This document shows, one piece after another, positions 8,315 to 16,313 of a stretch of DNA of 64,000 nt (its first letter is position 1; every line of letters begins with the position of its first letter). Origin of the DNA: Polaribacter sejongensis (GTDB lineage Bacteria; Bacteroidota; Bacteroidia; Flavobacteriales; Flavobacteriaceae); contig NZ_CP150667.1 in assembly GCF_038024065.1 (NCBI RefSeq), forward strand, positions 1,116,001 through 1,180,000. The letters run 5' to 3'. A program made the position numbers and the translations under genes. The notes beneath the pieces were generated by a model that saw only the letters and a program-made list of their open reading frames with translations, did no database searches and had not been told where the DNA came from.

Positions 8315-9673
8315 ATGCCAAAAATTTCATCTGTAAAACATTCCGAATTTGTACTTATTGGAGGTGGTATCATGTCTGCAACATTAGCCATCTTACTTTT
8401 TGAAAAATTTCCTGGGAAGAAAATAACCATCATAGAAAAGCTACCTACAATAGCCCAAGAAAGTTCTGAGGCTTGGAATAATGCAGGTACTGGACATGCT
8501 GGGAATTGTGAATTGAATTACACTCCAGAAAAAAAAGGTGTTGTAGATATTACAAAAGCCATCAGTATTTCGGAGCAATTTACAGAAACTTATAATTTTT
8601 GGAAAGACTGTGAAGAAAAAGGCTATATCAACAATTTATCAAAATGTATAAGCGAAGTTCCACATCTTAGTTTTGTTAGAGGAAAAAAAGACGTTGCTTT
8701 TTTAGAAAAGCGTTATGAGGTTATAAAAGATAACCCTCAATTTAAAGGAATGCTTTTCTCTAAAGATAAAGAACAAGTAAAAAAATGGCTCCCTTTAATG
8801 ATGGAAGGAAGAGCAGATAAAGAAGAAATTGCTGCTACCTTTTTTGAAAAAGGATATGATGTTAACTTTGGTGAAATTGCAGAACAAATATTTCGTTACT
8901 TAAAAAAACAAGACAACGTAGAGTTATTAAATCATAGTAACGTTAACAACATACAAAAGTCTAAAAGACGTAATTGGGTAGTAACAATAAAAGGGCAAAA
9001 CGTTGTTAAAAGCTGGATGCTTGCCTCTAAATATCTTTTTATTGGAGCTGGTGGAGGTACATTGCCTTTATTAGAGAAAGCAAATATAAAAGAAGCAAGA
9101 GGCTATGGAGGTTTTCCTATAAGTGGTCTATGGTTACGTTGTACCAATCCAGAAATTATAGAAAAGCATAACGCAAAAGCATACGGTAAAGCAGGACGTG
9201 GTGCACCACCAATGTCTGTTCCTCACATGGATTCTAGAATGATTAACGGTAGAAAAGAATTGTTATTTGGTCCTTTTGCGGGCTTTACAACTAGATTCTT
9301 AAAACACGGTTCTATGTTCGATTTACCTAGATCTGTAGAGTTTGATAATATTATGAGTTTATTAGGTGCTGGTTACCAAAATTTACCACTTGTAAAATAC
9401 TTAATAAAACAAGTAAGATTATCTTTTAAAGACAGAATGGAAGAATTAAGAGCTTTTTATCCTGAAGCAAATAATGACGATTGGAAAACTGTAATTGCTG
9501 GACAACGTGTTCAAATTATAAAAAGAAATAAAAAAGGGTTTGGTAAATTAGAATTTGGAACAGAAATAATAATTTCTGAAGATAAAACAATTGCTGCTCT
9601 TTTAGGCGCTTCACCAGGAGCATCTACTTCTTACTCTGTAATGAAAGAAGTGTTCGACAAAAGTTTTAAATAG
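8315..9673 (+). CDS. mqo: Malate:quinone oxidoreductase
   Basis: FAD enzyme that oxidises malate to oxaloacetate and feeds electrons to the quinone pool; peripheral membrane, TCA cycle. The FAD-binding IGGGIMSATLA motif starts at about residue 15, followed by the Mqo-specific NAGTGHAGNCELNYTP stretch, RGAPPMSVPHMDSR in the middle, and SPGASTSYSVM at the C-terminus. At 452 residues it is somewhat shorter than the commonly seen ~490-500, but the diagnostic segments are all present. It converges on crtY with only 8 bases between the stops and no terminator that I can see. Confidence 0.95.
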   Translation: MPKISSVKHSEFVLIGGGIMSATLAILLFEKFPGKKITIIEKLPTIAQESSEAWNNAGTGHAGNCELNYTPEKKGVVDITKAISISEQFTETYNFWKDCEEKGYINNLSKCISEVPHLSFVRGKKDVAFLEKRYEVIKDNPQFKGMLFSKDKEQVKKWLPLMMEGRADKEEIAATFFEKGYDVNFGEIAEQIFRYLKKQDNVELLNHSNVNNIQKSKRRNWVVTIKGQNVVKSWMLASKYLFIGAGGGTLPLLEKANIKEARGYGGFPISGLWLRCTNPEIIEKHNAKAYGKAGRGAPPMSVPHMDSRMINGRKELLFGPFAGFTTRFLKHGSMFDLPRSVEFDNIMSLLGAGYQNLPLVKYLIKQVRLSFKDRMEELRAFYPEANNDDWKTVIAGQRVQIIKRNKKGFGKLEFGTEIIISEDKTIAALLGASPGASTSYSVMKEVFDKSFK

Positions 9674-9681
9674 ATCTTAAG

Positions 9682-10818
9682 TTATAAAATTCTTTTAAAA
9701 AGTGCTATGATAAAATGTTTTGGAGGCATTTTAAGTATCACTTGTAAATCTTCAAAAACAGAAGTTTCTTCATCTAAAAATTTTAATATTTTTTTAGGTG
9801 AAGAACGTTTAAATAAATTTGAGAAAAGAAAAGATCCTATATGGTTTTTTTCACTTAAAATATCTAATAACAATAAATCATAAAACCAGAATTTATTTAT
9901 TTTATGAAATTTTGGTAATGGTTTATTTTGTTTTAAATGATTGGTTAAAAGGATTGTTTTTTTATTGATATTATTAAAAGTAAAACCTGTACTTGCTTTA
10001 GACCAACCACCTGCAGTACCAATATGAATAATGTTTTTAGAGTTTTTATTCCAAAATTTATAACAGGTCATTGGTATTAAACCTTGCTCTGTTTCAATAA
10101 TTTTATAATTGATAATATTTTTACTTTGTAGATATTTTTCTATTTCAGTTTTATAAATATTATAAGCTAATAAATCTTTAGAAAACAAGGTGTACTCAAA
10201 CAATGCTTCTTTTTTACTGTAAGGAAGTATATACATAAAACGTGTATTTCCTTTTTGTGCAACCGTAAAATCCATAAAAGTTGCTGCACTATCATCAAAA
10301 GAATCTTCTTCTGTTTGTATAAAAAAACCAACAAAATGTTGTCTTAAAACAGGATATTTAGACTGTTTTTTATAATCATCACTCAAAATACTATTAAGTA
10401 CAGTTAGTGTTTTTAAAACCTTATTTTCTGTAATTACTTCTGCCTCGGAGGATAGTTGATTAATATTAATAACACTTTCTTCAAGAAAGGAAATATTTGT
10501 TTTTAATGCTATTTGATTCCATATTTTTAGATAAAAATCTTTACTACGAATCATTTTATATTGATAAGGAGCAATACTTTCTACCTTGTTATAAATAGCA
10601 CTCTTAAACACAATATTTTTCCAAGAAGTAGTTAAAATATCATTCCATTCTCCATCTTGTTCTTCCCAATAACACCAAGTTTTATCGTTAACTTGCTTTT
10701 TTACTTCGTCTACAATCAATATAGATTTGTCATCAAAAAAAGAATCTTTAGACATCCTATAAGCCATCATTAGTCCAGATGCTCCTCCTCCAACAATTAT
10801 GTAGTCGTAATAATTCAA
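9682..10818 (-). CDS. crtY: Lycopene cyclase
   Basis: Predicted to cyclise the ends of lycopene to give beta-carotene; FAD/NAD(P)-binding, membrane associated. The N-terminus carries the dinucleotide motif IIVGGGASGLMMA, and the FMDFT and IGTAGGWSKASTGF segments are typical of CrtY-type lycopene beta-cyclases. The length (378 residues) is usual. It is the last gene of the crtI-crtB-crtZ-crtY series, 58 bases after crtZ, so it is probably expressed from the same transcript. Confidence 0.92.
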   Translation of the reverse strand: MNYYDYIIVGGGASGLMMAYRMSKDSFFDDKSILIVDEVKKQVNDKTWCYWEEQDGEWNDILTTSWKNIVFKSAIYNKVESIAPYQYKMIRSKDFYLKIWNQIALKTNISFLEESVININQLSSEAEVITENKVLKTLTVLNSILSDDYKKQSKYPVLRQHFVGFFIQTEEDSFDDSAATFMDFTVAQKGNTRFMYILPYSKKEALFEYTLFSKDLLAYNIYKTEIEKYLQSKNIINYKIIETEQGLIPMTCYKFWNKNSKNIIHIGTAGGWSKASTGFTFNNINKKTILLTNHLKQNKPLPKFHKINKFWFYDLLLLDILSEKNHIGSFLFSNLFKRSSPKKILKFLDEETSVFEDLQVILKMPPKHFIIALFKRIL

Positions 10819-10876
10819 AATAGAGATATAATGGTGTGTTTAGTAAAAATTGAAGAAATTAGTGAATTTTTAAACC

Positions 10877-11326
10877 TTAAAGTTTTGGTTTTTTAAAATA
10901 TTTAAAAGGTACAAATAACATTCCAAAACATTCTCCTTCTTCTTTTCCTAAATGCTTATGATGCATTTTATGCGCTTTTCTCAAACCTCTTAAATAACGA
11001 TTATTAGTATGTTTAAACCATTTAAAACGTTGGTGAATTAAAACATCGTGTACTAAAAAGTAGGCTATTCCGTAAAACAGAATTCCGAGTCCAATAAAAA
11101 ACAAGAACGTATATTCTGTATACGTACCAAAGTAAAAAAGTAAAATACTAGGTATGGCAAAAACAATAAAATAAGCATCGTTTTTTTCGAATACACCTTG
11201 GTATTTTGGCTGATGATGATCTGCGTGTAAATACCAACCAAAACCATGCATCACAAATTTATGAGTAACCCATGTAACGCATTCCATAAAAAGAAAAACA
11301 CCCAAAGTAATTAGAACAAAGATCAT
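10877..11326 (-). CDS. crtZ: Beta-carotene hydroxylase
   Basis: Di-iron membrane hydroxylase that converts beta-carotene to zeaxanthin. In 149 residues it shows the histidine clusters of the family: THKFVMHG and HADHH in the first third, and KAHKMHHKHL near the C-terminus, separated by two hydrophobic segments (roughly residues 50-95). Its ATG overlaps the crtB stop by one base (TAATG), which indicates translational coupling. With crtY it makes zeaxanthin the expected end product; no ketolase gene is in the cluster. Confidence 0.93.
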   Translation of the reverse strand: MIFVLITLGVFLFMECVTWVTHKFVMHGFGWYLHADHHQPKYQGVFEKNDAYFIVFAIPSILLFYFGTYTEYTFLFFIGLGILFYGIAYFLVHDVLIHQRFKWFKHTNNRYLRGLRKAHKMHHKHLGKEEGECFGMLFVPFKYFKKPKL

Positions 11327-12168
11327 TAAATAATGTTTAATTTATATTTTACGTAACTTCTAGCTAACAAATTTATTTTCATCGGATTCGATATACGAAT
11401 TCTAGTATCCATAATTTTTTCTGACGGAACATCTTTTAACTTCTTAAGCAGTCTTTTATAATATCGATATGCCATATAAACACCAAACTTAGCTTCAACT
11501 GGTAATTTAAGAATTCCGTTTTGGTATGCAAATTCAAAATCTGCTTCTATTTCATCAATAATTAACTGTTTAGAAGATGCATCTAATTCCCCTAAATTTA
11601 TATTAGGAAAATAAGAACGATTCAACACTTCAAAATCATCTTTTAAATCACGTAAAAAATTTACTTTTTGAAAAGCAGACCCCAAACGCATTGCAGCATC
11701 CTTTAACTCATTAAATCTTTTATCATCACCATCAACAAAAACCTTTAAGCACATTAACCCAACTACATCTGCAGAACCATAAATATACGCATCATATTCT
11801 TCTTTAGTTTGATATTCTGTTTTAAACAAATCTGCTTTCATACTTTTTAAAAAGGCTTGCACCATTTCATCTGGTATTTTATATTTAAGAACCGTTTGCT
11901 GAAAAGAATTTAAAATGGGATTTAGACTAATACCAAGCTCTTTTGCTAGATAATAATCTCTTTCAAAATGTTCCATTAAAAGTTCCTTATTATAATCATG
12001 AAAAGAATCTACAATTTCATCTGCAAAACGTACAAAACCATAAATATTATAAATATCTGTTCTAATTTTTGGAGACAACATATTTACAGCCAAAGAAAAA
12101 GAAGTGCTGTATTTTTTTGTAACCAACTTACTGCATTCACTAGAAACGCTATCAAATAGTTCTTTCAT
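11326..12168 (-). CDS. crtB: Phytoene synthase
   Basis: Condenses two geranylgeranyl diphosphates to phytoene, the committed step of carotenoid synthesis. The two Asp-rich substrate motifs are present: FADEIVDSF (residues about 48-56) and FLRDLKDDF (about 172-180), along with the squalene/phytoene synthase helical fold and a length of 280 residues. It starts 2 bases after crtI and overlaps crtZ by one base. No geranylgeranyl diphosphate synthase is in this cluster, so the precursor must come from a gene elsewhere. Confidence 0.95.
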   Translation of the reverse strand: MKELFDSVSSECSKLVTKKYSTSFSLAVNMLSPKIRTDIYNIYGFVRFADEIVDSFHDYNKELLMEHFERDYYLAKELGISLNPILNSFQQTVLKYKIPDEMVQAFLKSMKADLFKTEYQTKEEYDAYIYGSADVVGLMCLKVFVDGDDKRFNELKDAAMRLGSAFQKVNFLRDLKDDFEVLNRSYFPNINLGELDASSKQLIIDEIEADFEFAYQNGILKLPVEAKFGVYMAYRYYKRLLKKLKDVPSEKIMDTRIRISNPMKINLLARSYVKYKLNII

Positions 12169-12170
12169 AA

Positions 12171-13637
12171 TTATAGTTGATTTTTAAAGATTAATTCTGA
12201 TGCAATTTTTCCAGATATTAAAGCTGGTGGAACTCCAGGACCTGGAACAGTTAACTGCCCTGTAAAATACAAATTTTTTATTTTACTACTTTTTATTTTT
12301 GGTCTTAAAAAAGCAGTTTGTAAAAGTGTATTTGCCATTCCGTATGCATTTCCCTTGTAAGAGTTGTATTCACTTTTAAAATCATCTACACAAAAAGACT
12401 TTTTAAACAACACATATTTTTTTACTTCTTGATTTGTTAATGCCTCAAATCTATCCATAATTTTATGGAAATATTCTTCTCTTAGTTCTTCTGTATCTTC
12501 TATTCCGGGAGCTAAAGGAATTAAGAAAAAACCAGCTTCTTTACCTTCTGGTGCAGAAGTTTTATCTGTAATAGAAGTGAAATTTGCATAAAAGAGAGGA
12601 TCTGTTGGCCATTGCGGATCATCATAAATCTCTTTTGCGTGAGCATCAAAATCGGTATCAAAAAACAGCGTATGATGACTAACATTTTCAATTTTTTTAT
12701 CAAAACCAACATAAAACAATAAAGAAGATGGAGCAAAGGTTTTTTTCTCCCAATAACGCTCAGAATACTGTCTCACATTTTTATCTAACAAAGTTTCAGT
12801 ATGATGATAATCTGCTCCACTTAAAACTAAATCCGTTTTAATTTCTTTTCCATTTACCAATAAACCCGTTACATTTTTAGAAGTATCAGTTATAATTTTT
12901 TCAACATTGGCATTCGTTTTAAACGTTACTCCTAAACTTTTAGCCAAAGAAACCATACCTTCTATAACGGTATACATCCCTCCTCTTGGGTGCCAAGTTC
13001 CTAATCCGAAATCTGCATAATTCATAAAATTATAAAATGCAGGTGTATTATTAGGCTTTGCTCCTAAAAACAAAACAGGAAATTCTAATATCTTAATTAA
13101 TTTTTCACTTTTTATATCTTTTCTAACTTGTTTTCTTATGGTTGAAAAAAACTGAGAAACTCTTGCAATAGTTGTTGTATTTACCAATTCTAAAGGAGAA
13201 ACTCCTGGTTGATATACCAAATCTTTTATGGCAGTATCATAATTAGATTTTGCTGAATCTAAAAAAGTTTTTAAATGCTTAGCACTTCCTTTTTCTTCAT
13301 CTTCAAAAAGTTGATAAATTTCTTTTAATTCGCTGGCTATTTTAACGGATGAATTTTCTCCGAAATAAACTTCGTAACCAGGATTTAATTTATCCAGCGT
13401 ATAATAATCAGATGGTTTTTTATCAAAATCAGCAAAAAAACGCTCAAACACATCTGGCATCCAATACCAAGATGGCCCAATATCAAAAGTAAAACCATCT
13501 TTTTTATACTGTCTTGCTCTTCCTCCTAAAGTATCGTTTTTCTCTAAAATAATAACTTCATAACCTGCTTTTGCTAAATAACAAGAAGCTGATAAAGCAG
13601 AAAAACCCGATCCTATTATATAAATTTTCTTCTTCAT
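12171..13637 (-). CDS. crtI: Phytoene desaturase
   Basis: FAD enzyme that introduces the double bonds turning phytoene into lycopene. The N-terminal dinucleotide motif IIGSGFSALSASCYLAKAGY is followed by EKNDTLGGRARQY, and the C-terminal carotenoid signature around YFTGQLTVPGPGVPPALISGK is intact; length 488 residues is standard. It is the first gene of the pigment operon. The 58-base gap upstream, below the regulator gene, contains a -7 box inside an inverted repeat, so crtI has its own regulated promoter. Confidence 0.95.
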   Translation of the reverse strand: MKKKIYIIGSGFSALSASCYLAKAGYEVIILEKNDTLGGRARQYKKDGFTFDIGPSWYWMPDVFERFFADFDKKPSDYYTLDKLNPGYEVYFGENSSVKIASELKEIYQLFEDEEKGSAKHLKTFLDSAKSNYDTAIKDLVYQPGVSPLELVNTTTIARVSQFFSTIRKQVRKDIKSEKLIKILEFPVLFLGAKPNNTPAFYNFMNYADFGLGTWHPRGGMYTVIEGMVSLAKSLGVTFKTNANVEKIITDTSKNVTGLLVNGKEIKTDLVLSGADYHHTETLLDKNVRQYSERYWEKKTFAPSSLLFYVGFDKKIENVSHHTLFFDTDFDAHAKEIYDDPQWPTDPLFYANFTSITDKTSAPEGKEAGFFLIPLAPGIEDTEELREEYFHKIMDRFEALTNQEVKKYVLFKKSFCVDDFKSEYNSYKGNAYGMANTLLQTAFLRPKIKSSKIKNLYFTGQLTVPGPGVPPALISGKIASELIFKNQL

Positions 13638-13646
13638 TTTTAATTT

Positions 13647-13676
13647 TGTTTAACAAATATACAATTTTATTAAACA
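13647..13676 (-). promoter_or_regulatory. crtI promoter with -7 box inside an inverted repeat
   Basis: On the minus strand the -7 box TATATTTG occupies 13661-13654. It is enclosed by an inverted repeat TGTTTAA (13647-13653) and TTAAACA (13670-13676), 16 bases apart. A dyad over the core promoter is the usual operator layout for MerR-family proteins, and the gene just upstream encodes one. The downstream half (TTTGTTAAACAAAA) is nearly repeated at the regulator's own promoter. Confidence 0.6.
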
Positions 13677-13695
13677 TAAAATTGAAAATATAAAA

Positions 13696-14589
13696 TTATA
13701 TCACCTTTAACAAATCAGTTATAGTGTTATGTAGGTGAATTTGTGGACTTAAATCTAGGTGTTTAACCTGATTTACTTTCTGACCAATAGCTACAAATGT
13801 TTTACCTGAATTACGTATCATAACATCTATTTCTTTAAAATAATCTTCTATTTTATCATCATATGGTTTAATAGTTAAAGAAGTAATAAAACAAATTTCA
13901 TTATCACTTTCTAAAAAATAATCCAAATTGTTTAAAGGCAAACTTTGCCCTAAGTAAATGGTATGAGCTCCTCTTAAAACAAGTTCGTAATTTAAATATA
14001 AAAGTCCAATTTCATGAATTTCATTTTCTGGCAAAAACAACACATACGTTTTACTTGATTCAGAAATATCGAACTGTAGTTTTTCTGTATTTATAAGAAT
14101 TTTCTGAACAATTAAATTAGAAATAAAATGTTCATGAGCTGGTTTTAAAGTATCCGTTTGCCACAATAAACCTACATCATTTAAAAAAGGAATAAAGACT
14201 TCTTGAAAAATTTCTTGAAAAGTTTTTTCTTCTAAAAGCTTTTCATAAACATTGTTAAACAAGCGTTTATCAAACTGAAACATCGATAGTTTTAGAGCAT
14301 TAATAGATTCGTCATTTAAAGATGTTTCAAAAGCTAATGCTCTAGTTTGCAAAATTAACTCTTCATCAGACATTTTTGAAATCTTAGAAATCTTAATATC
14401 ATTATTATTTAATAAAACAATATTTAGAAGTTTCTGTAAATCTTCATTTGAATAAAAACGAATATTTGTTTCGCTTCTTTTTGGCTCTAAAAGATTGTAC
14501 CTCTTTTCCCATATACGGATTGTATGTGCTTTTATTCCTGAAATATTTTCAAGGTCTTTAATGGTAAAATCCAATTTAATATTGTTCAA
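13696..14589 (-). CDS. MerR-family regulator with cobalamin-binding domain (CarH/LitR-like)
   Basis: Predicted B12-dependent photoreceptor-type repressor of the carotenoid genes. Residues 8-75 form a MerR winged helix (TIKDLENISGIKAHTIRIWE), followed by a helical-bundle domain containing W143-x9-E153-H154, and a Rossmann B12 domain with E190-x-H192-x-x-G195 followed, 41 residues on, by SLT. These are the CarH/LitR signature motifs; His192 would be the lower cobalt ligand. In Thermus CarH the residue after the Trp is His132, the ligand formed after light exposure; here it is Gln144, so the photochemistry may differ. The final GG of the B12 motif reads GQ. The only usable start is TTG at 14589: an in-frame stop lies just upstream. 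It sits directly before crtI. Confidence 0.88.
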   Translation of the reverse strand: MNNIKLDFTIKDLENISGIKAHTIRIWEKRYNLLEPKRSETNIRFYSNEDLQKLLNIVLLNNNDIKISKISKMSDEELILQTRALAFETSLNDESINALKLSMFQFDKRLFNNVYEKLLEEKTFQEIFQEVFIPFLNDVGLLWQTDTLKPAHEHFISNLIVQKILINTEKLQFDISESSKTYVLFLPENEIHEIGLLYLNYELVLRGAHTIYLGQSLPLNNLDYFLESDNEICFITSLTIKPYDDKIEDYFKEIDVMIRNSGKTFVAIGQKVNQVKHLDLSPQIHLHNTITDLLKVI

Positions 14590-14610
14590 TGTATTTTATT
14601 TTTAGTTCAA

Positions 14611-14618
14611 CAAAGTTA
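14611..14618 (-). promoter_or_regulatory. Candidate -7 box of the B12-binding regulator
   Basis: On the minus strand this reads TAACTTTG, and the following bases give TAACTTTGTTGAACTAAAA. The crtI box reads TATATTTGTTAAACAAAA. The two promoters therefore share TAnnTTTGTTrAACwAAA, suggesting one protein (probably the regulator itself) acts on both. No clear -33 element is visible. Confidence 0.55.
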
Positions 14619-14708
14619 AAGAAAAAACAAAGAATAAAATATTTTTTATTTAAAATGTAACAATTTATACTTTTACCCTACTAATAGGTAACTAACTAAT
14701 TTACACAA

Positions 14709-15203
14709 GTGCAAAAAGATTTAGAGAAAAATTTTTTATTGGACTTTGAAGAAAATCAAAATATTGCTCATAAAATTTGTAGAATTTACACTACAAACCA
14801 AAGTGCTCATAATGATTTATTTCAAGAGATAACCATTCAGCTTTGGAAAAACTACCCAAAGTTTAGAGGAGATTCAAAATTTAGCACTTGGATGTATAGA
14901 GTAGCTTTAAATACAGCAATTTCGTTGTATAGAAAATCTACAAGAAGAGTTAAAACACAAGATATTAGTGATTTTGCTTATAAAATAAAAGCGACGGATT
15001 ATGATGATACAGAAGAGGTACAATTAAAAGCACTGTACCAAGCGATTCATCAATTGAATGATATTGACAAGGCGTTGATATTTTTATATCTTGAAGACAA
15101 ACCTTACAAAGAAATTTCTGAAACATTGGGGATTTCATCTGTAAATGCAAGAGTAAAAATGAATAGAGCAAAAGAGAAATTAAAAAACATTTTAAAGCCA
15201 TAA
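14709..15203 (+). CDS. ECF-type RNA polymerase sigma factor
   Basis: A 164-residue extracytoplasmic-function sigma factor. Region 2 is evident (HNDLFQEITIQLWKNYPKFRG, then KFSTWMYRVALNTAISLYRK) and region 4 at the C-terminus (YKEISETLGISSVNARVKMNRAKEKLK) provides the -35 helix-turn-helix. The start is GTG at 14709; an in-frame TAA at 14697 leaves no other canonical start. It is divergent from the B12-binding regulator across 119 bases and is followed 4 bases later by a membrane protein, the usual place for an anti-sigma factor. The arrangement recalls LitR-LitS of Streptomyces and CarQ-CarR of Myxococcus (inference from layout). Confidence 0.92.
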   Translation: MQKDLEKNFLLDFEENQNIAHKICRIYTTNQSAHNDLFQEITIQLWKNYPKFRGDSKFSTWMYRVALNTAISLYRKSTRRVKTQDISDFAYKIKATDYDDTEEVQLKALYQAIHQLNDIDKALIFLYLEDKPYKEISETLGISSVNARVKMNRAKEKLKNILKP

Positions 15204-15207
15204 CAGC

Positions 15208-15822
15208 ATGGATTTATTAGATAAATATAAAAAAACGTGGGAAAATCAACCAGAAGAAGGAAATAAATTTTCGTCTGTTGATATCTACAAAATGGCTAAA
15301 TCTAAGTCATCATCTATTGTAAAATGGATCTTTATTATTGGTATTTTAGAATTTGTAATTTTAAATTCTATGTACTTTTTCTTAGATATGGAAGAAGCAT
15401 ATTTAGAATATGAAAAAATTGGATTAATGAATTTTGTTTATTATTCTCAAGTTTTAGCATATATAATTTTGTTCTATTTTTTAGTAATGTTCTATAAGAA
15501 TTACAAAAGTATTTCTACCATTGATTCAACTAAAAAGTTGATGAAAAAAATTCTTAAAACTAGAAAAACAGTAAGAAACTATGTGATATTTAACTTAGGT
15601 TACATGGCATTAATGATGATTATTGTAATGGTAGCAGAAATAAATTTTAAGTTTGAAGATTTAGAAACCAAGCAAATATTTTTAATAATTCTCTTAACTC
15701 TAGTTATTACATTGGTAATATTAGGTGTCTTATGGCTCTTTTATCAATTGCTATATGGAATTTTATTAAAAAAATTAAACAGAAATTACAAAGAATTAGC
15801 TAAATTAGACGAGCCTAATTAA
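15208..15822 (+). CDS. Four-helix membrane protein, putative anti-sigma or sigma-associated factor
   Basis: I do not recognise a named family. The 204 residues begin with a cytoplasmic stretch (MDLLDKYKKTWENQPEEG) and contain about four transmembrane helices near residues 36-58, 74-97, 126-146 and 160-188, ending in a Lys-rich tail. It starts 4 bases after the ECF sigma gene and precedes a small outer-membrane barrel gene. A short soluble N-terminus plus membrane helices directly after an ECF gene suggests a partner that controls the sigma factor, but there is no recognisable zinc anti-sigma motif (HxxxCxxC). Confidence 0.6.
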   Translation: MDLLDKYKKTWENQPEEGNKFSSVDIYKMAKSKSSSIVKWIFIIGILEFVILNSMYFFLDMEEAYLEYEKIGLMNFVYYSQVLAYIILFYFLVMFYKNYKSISTIDSTKKLMKKILKTRKTVRNYVIFNLGYMALMMIIVMVAEINFKFEDLETKQIFLIILLTLVITLVILGVLWLFYQLLYGILLKKLNRNYKELAKLDEPN

Positions 15823-15830
15823 TTTGTATT

Positions 15831-16313
15831 ATGAAAAAATATGTTCTCTTTTTATTTTTAAGTTGCTCTTTTACAATGTTTTCTCAAGAAAACACTGATT
15901 TTTGGGACAATGTACAGTTTGGTGGTGGTGTAAGTATGAGTTTTGGTTCGCAAACTACCATTGGTATTTCTCCGAGTGCCATTTATAATTTTGACAATGG
16001 TTTTGCTTTAGGAACTGGTTTAACCTATATATATAGTAAATACGAAACAACAAAAACTAATGTTTATGGAGCGAGTATTATTTCTTTATACCAAATACCT
16101 AATATAGGTATTCAGCTTTCTGGAGAATTTGAACAATCTTTTGCAAATATTTCAGAAAACTCAAATAGTACATCAACAAGTTTTCCTGCCTTATATTTAG
16201 GTGCAGCTTATAATACTGGTCGTTTTGCTGTTGGTATAAGATATGATGTTTTATACGACAGCAGAAGCGTTTATGCCTCTGCTTTTTCACCAATTGTCCG
16301 TTTTTACTTTTAA
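15831..16313 (+). CDS. Small outer-membrane beta-barrel protein
   Basis: A secreted, probably outer-membrane protein of 160 residues. It has a signal peptide ending near MFS-Q (residue 19), then strands alternating small and aromatic residues (FGGGVSMSFG, GFALGTGLTYIYS, PALYLGAAYNTGRFAVGIRYDV) and a terminal Phe (PIVRFYF), typical of an eight-stranded barrel. It is the third gene of the ECF sigma operon, 8 bases after the membrane protein. Its stop codon overlaps that of the convergent threonine aldolase. Specific function unknown. Confidence 0.6.
   Translation: MKKYVLFLFLSCSFTMFSQENTDFWDNVQFGGGVSMSFGSQTTIGISPSAIYNFDNGFALGTGLTYIYSKYETTKTNVYGASIISLYQIPNIGIQLSGEFEQSFANISENSNSTSTSFPALYLGAAYNTGRFAVGIRYDVLYDSRSVYASAFSPIVRFYF

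Noticed and set aside
12521..12736. Minus-strand frame of 71 codons in crtI
   Set aside because: It lies within the crtI coding sequence in another frame and has the composition of a shifted read.
16310..16313. Overlap of stop codons as a regulatory feature
   Set aside because: A 4-base overlap of convergent stops is common in compact genomes and needs no special explanation.
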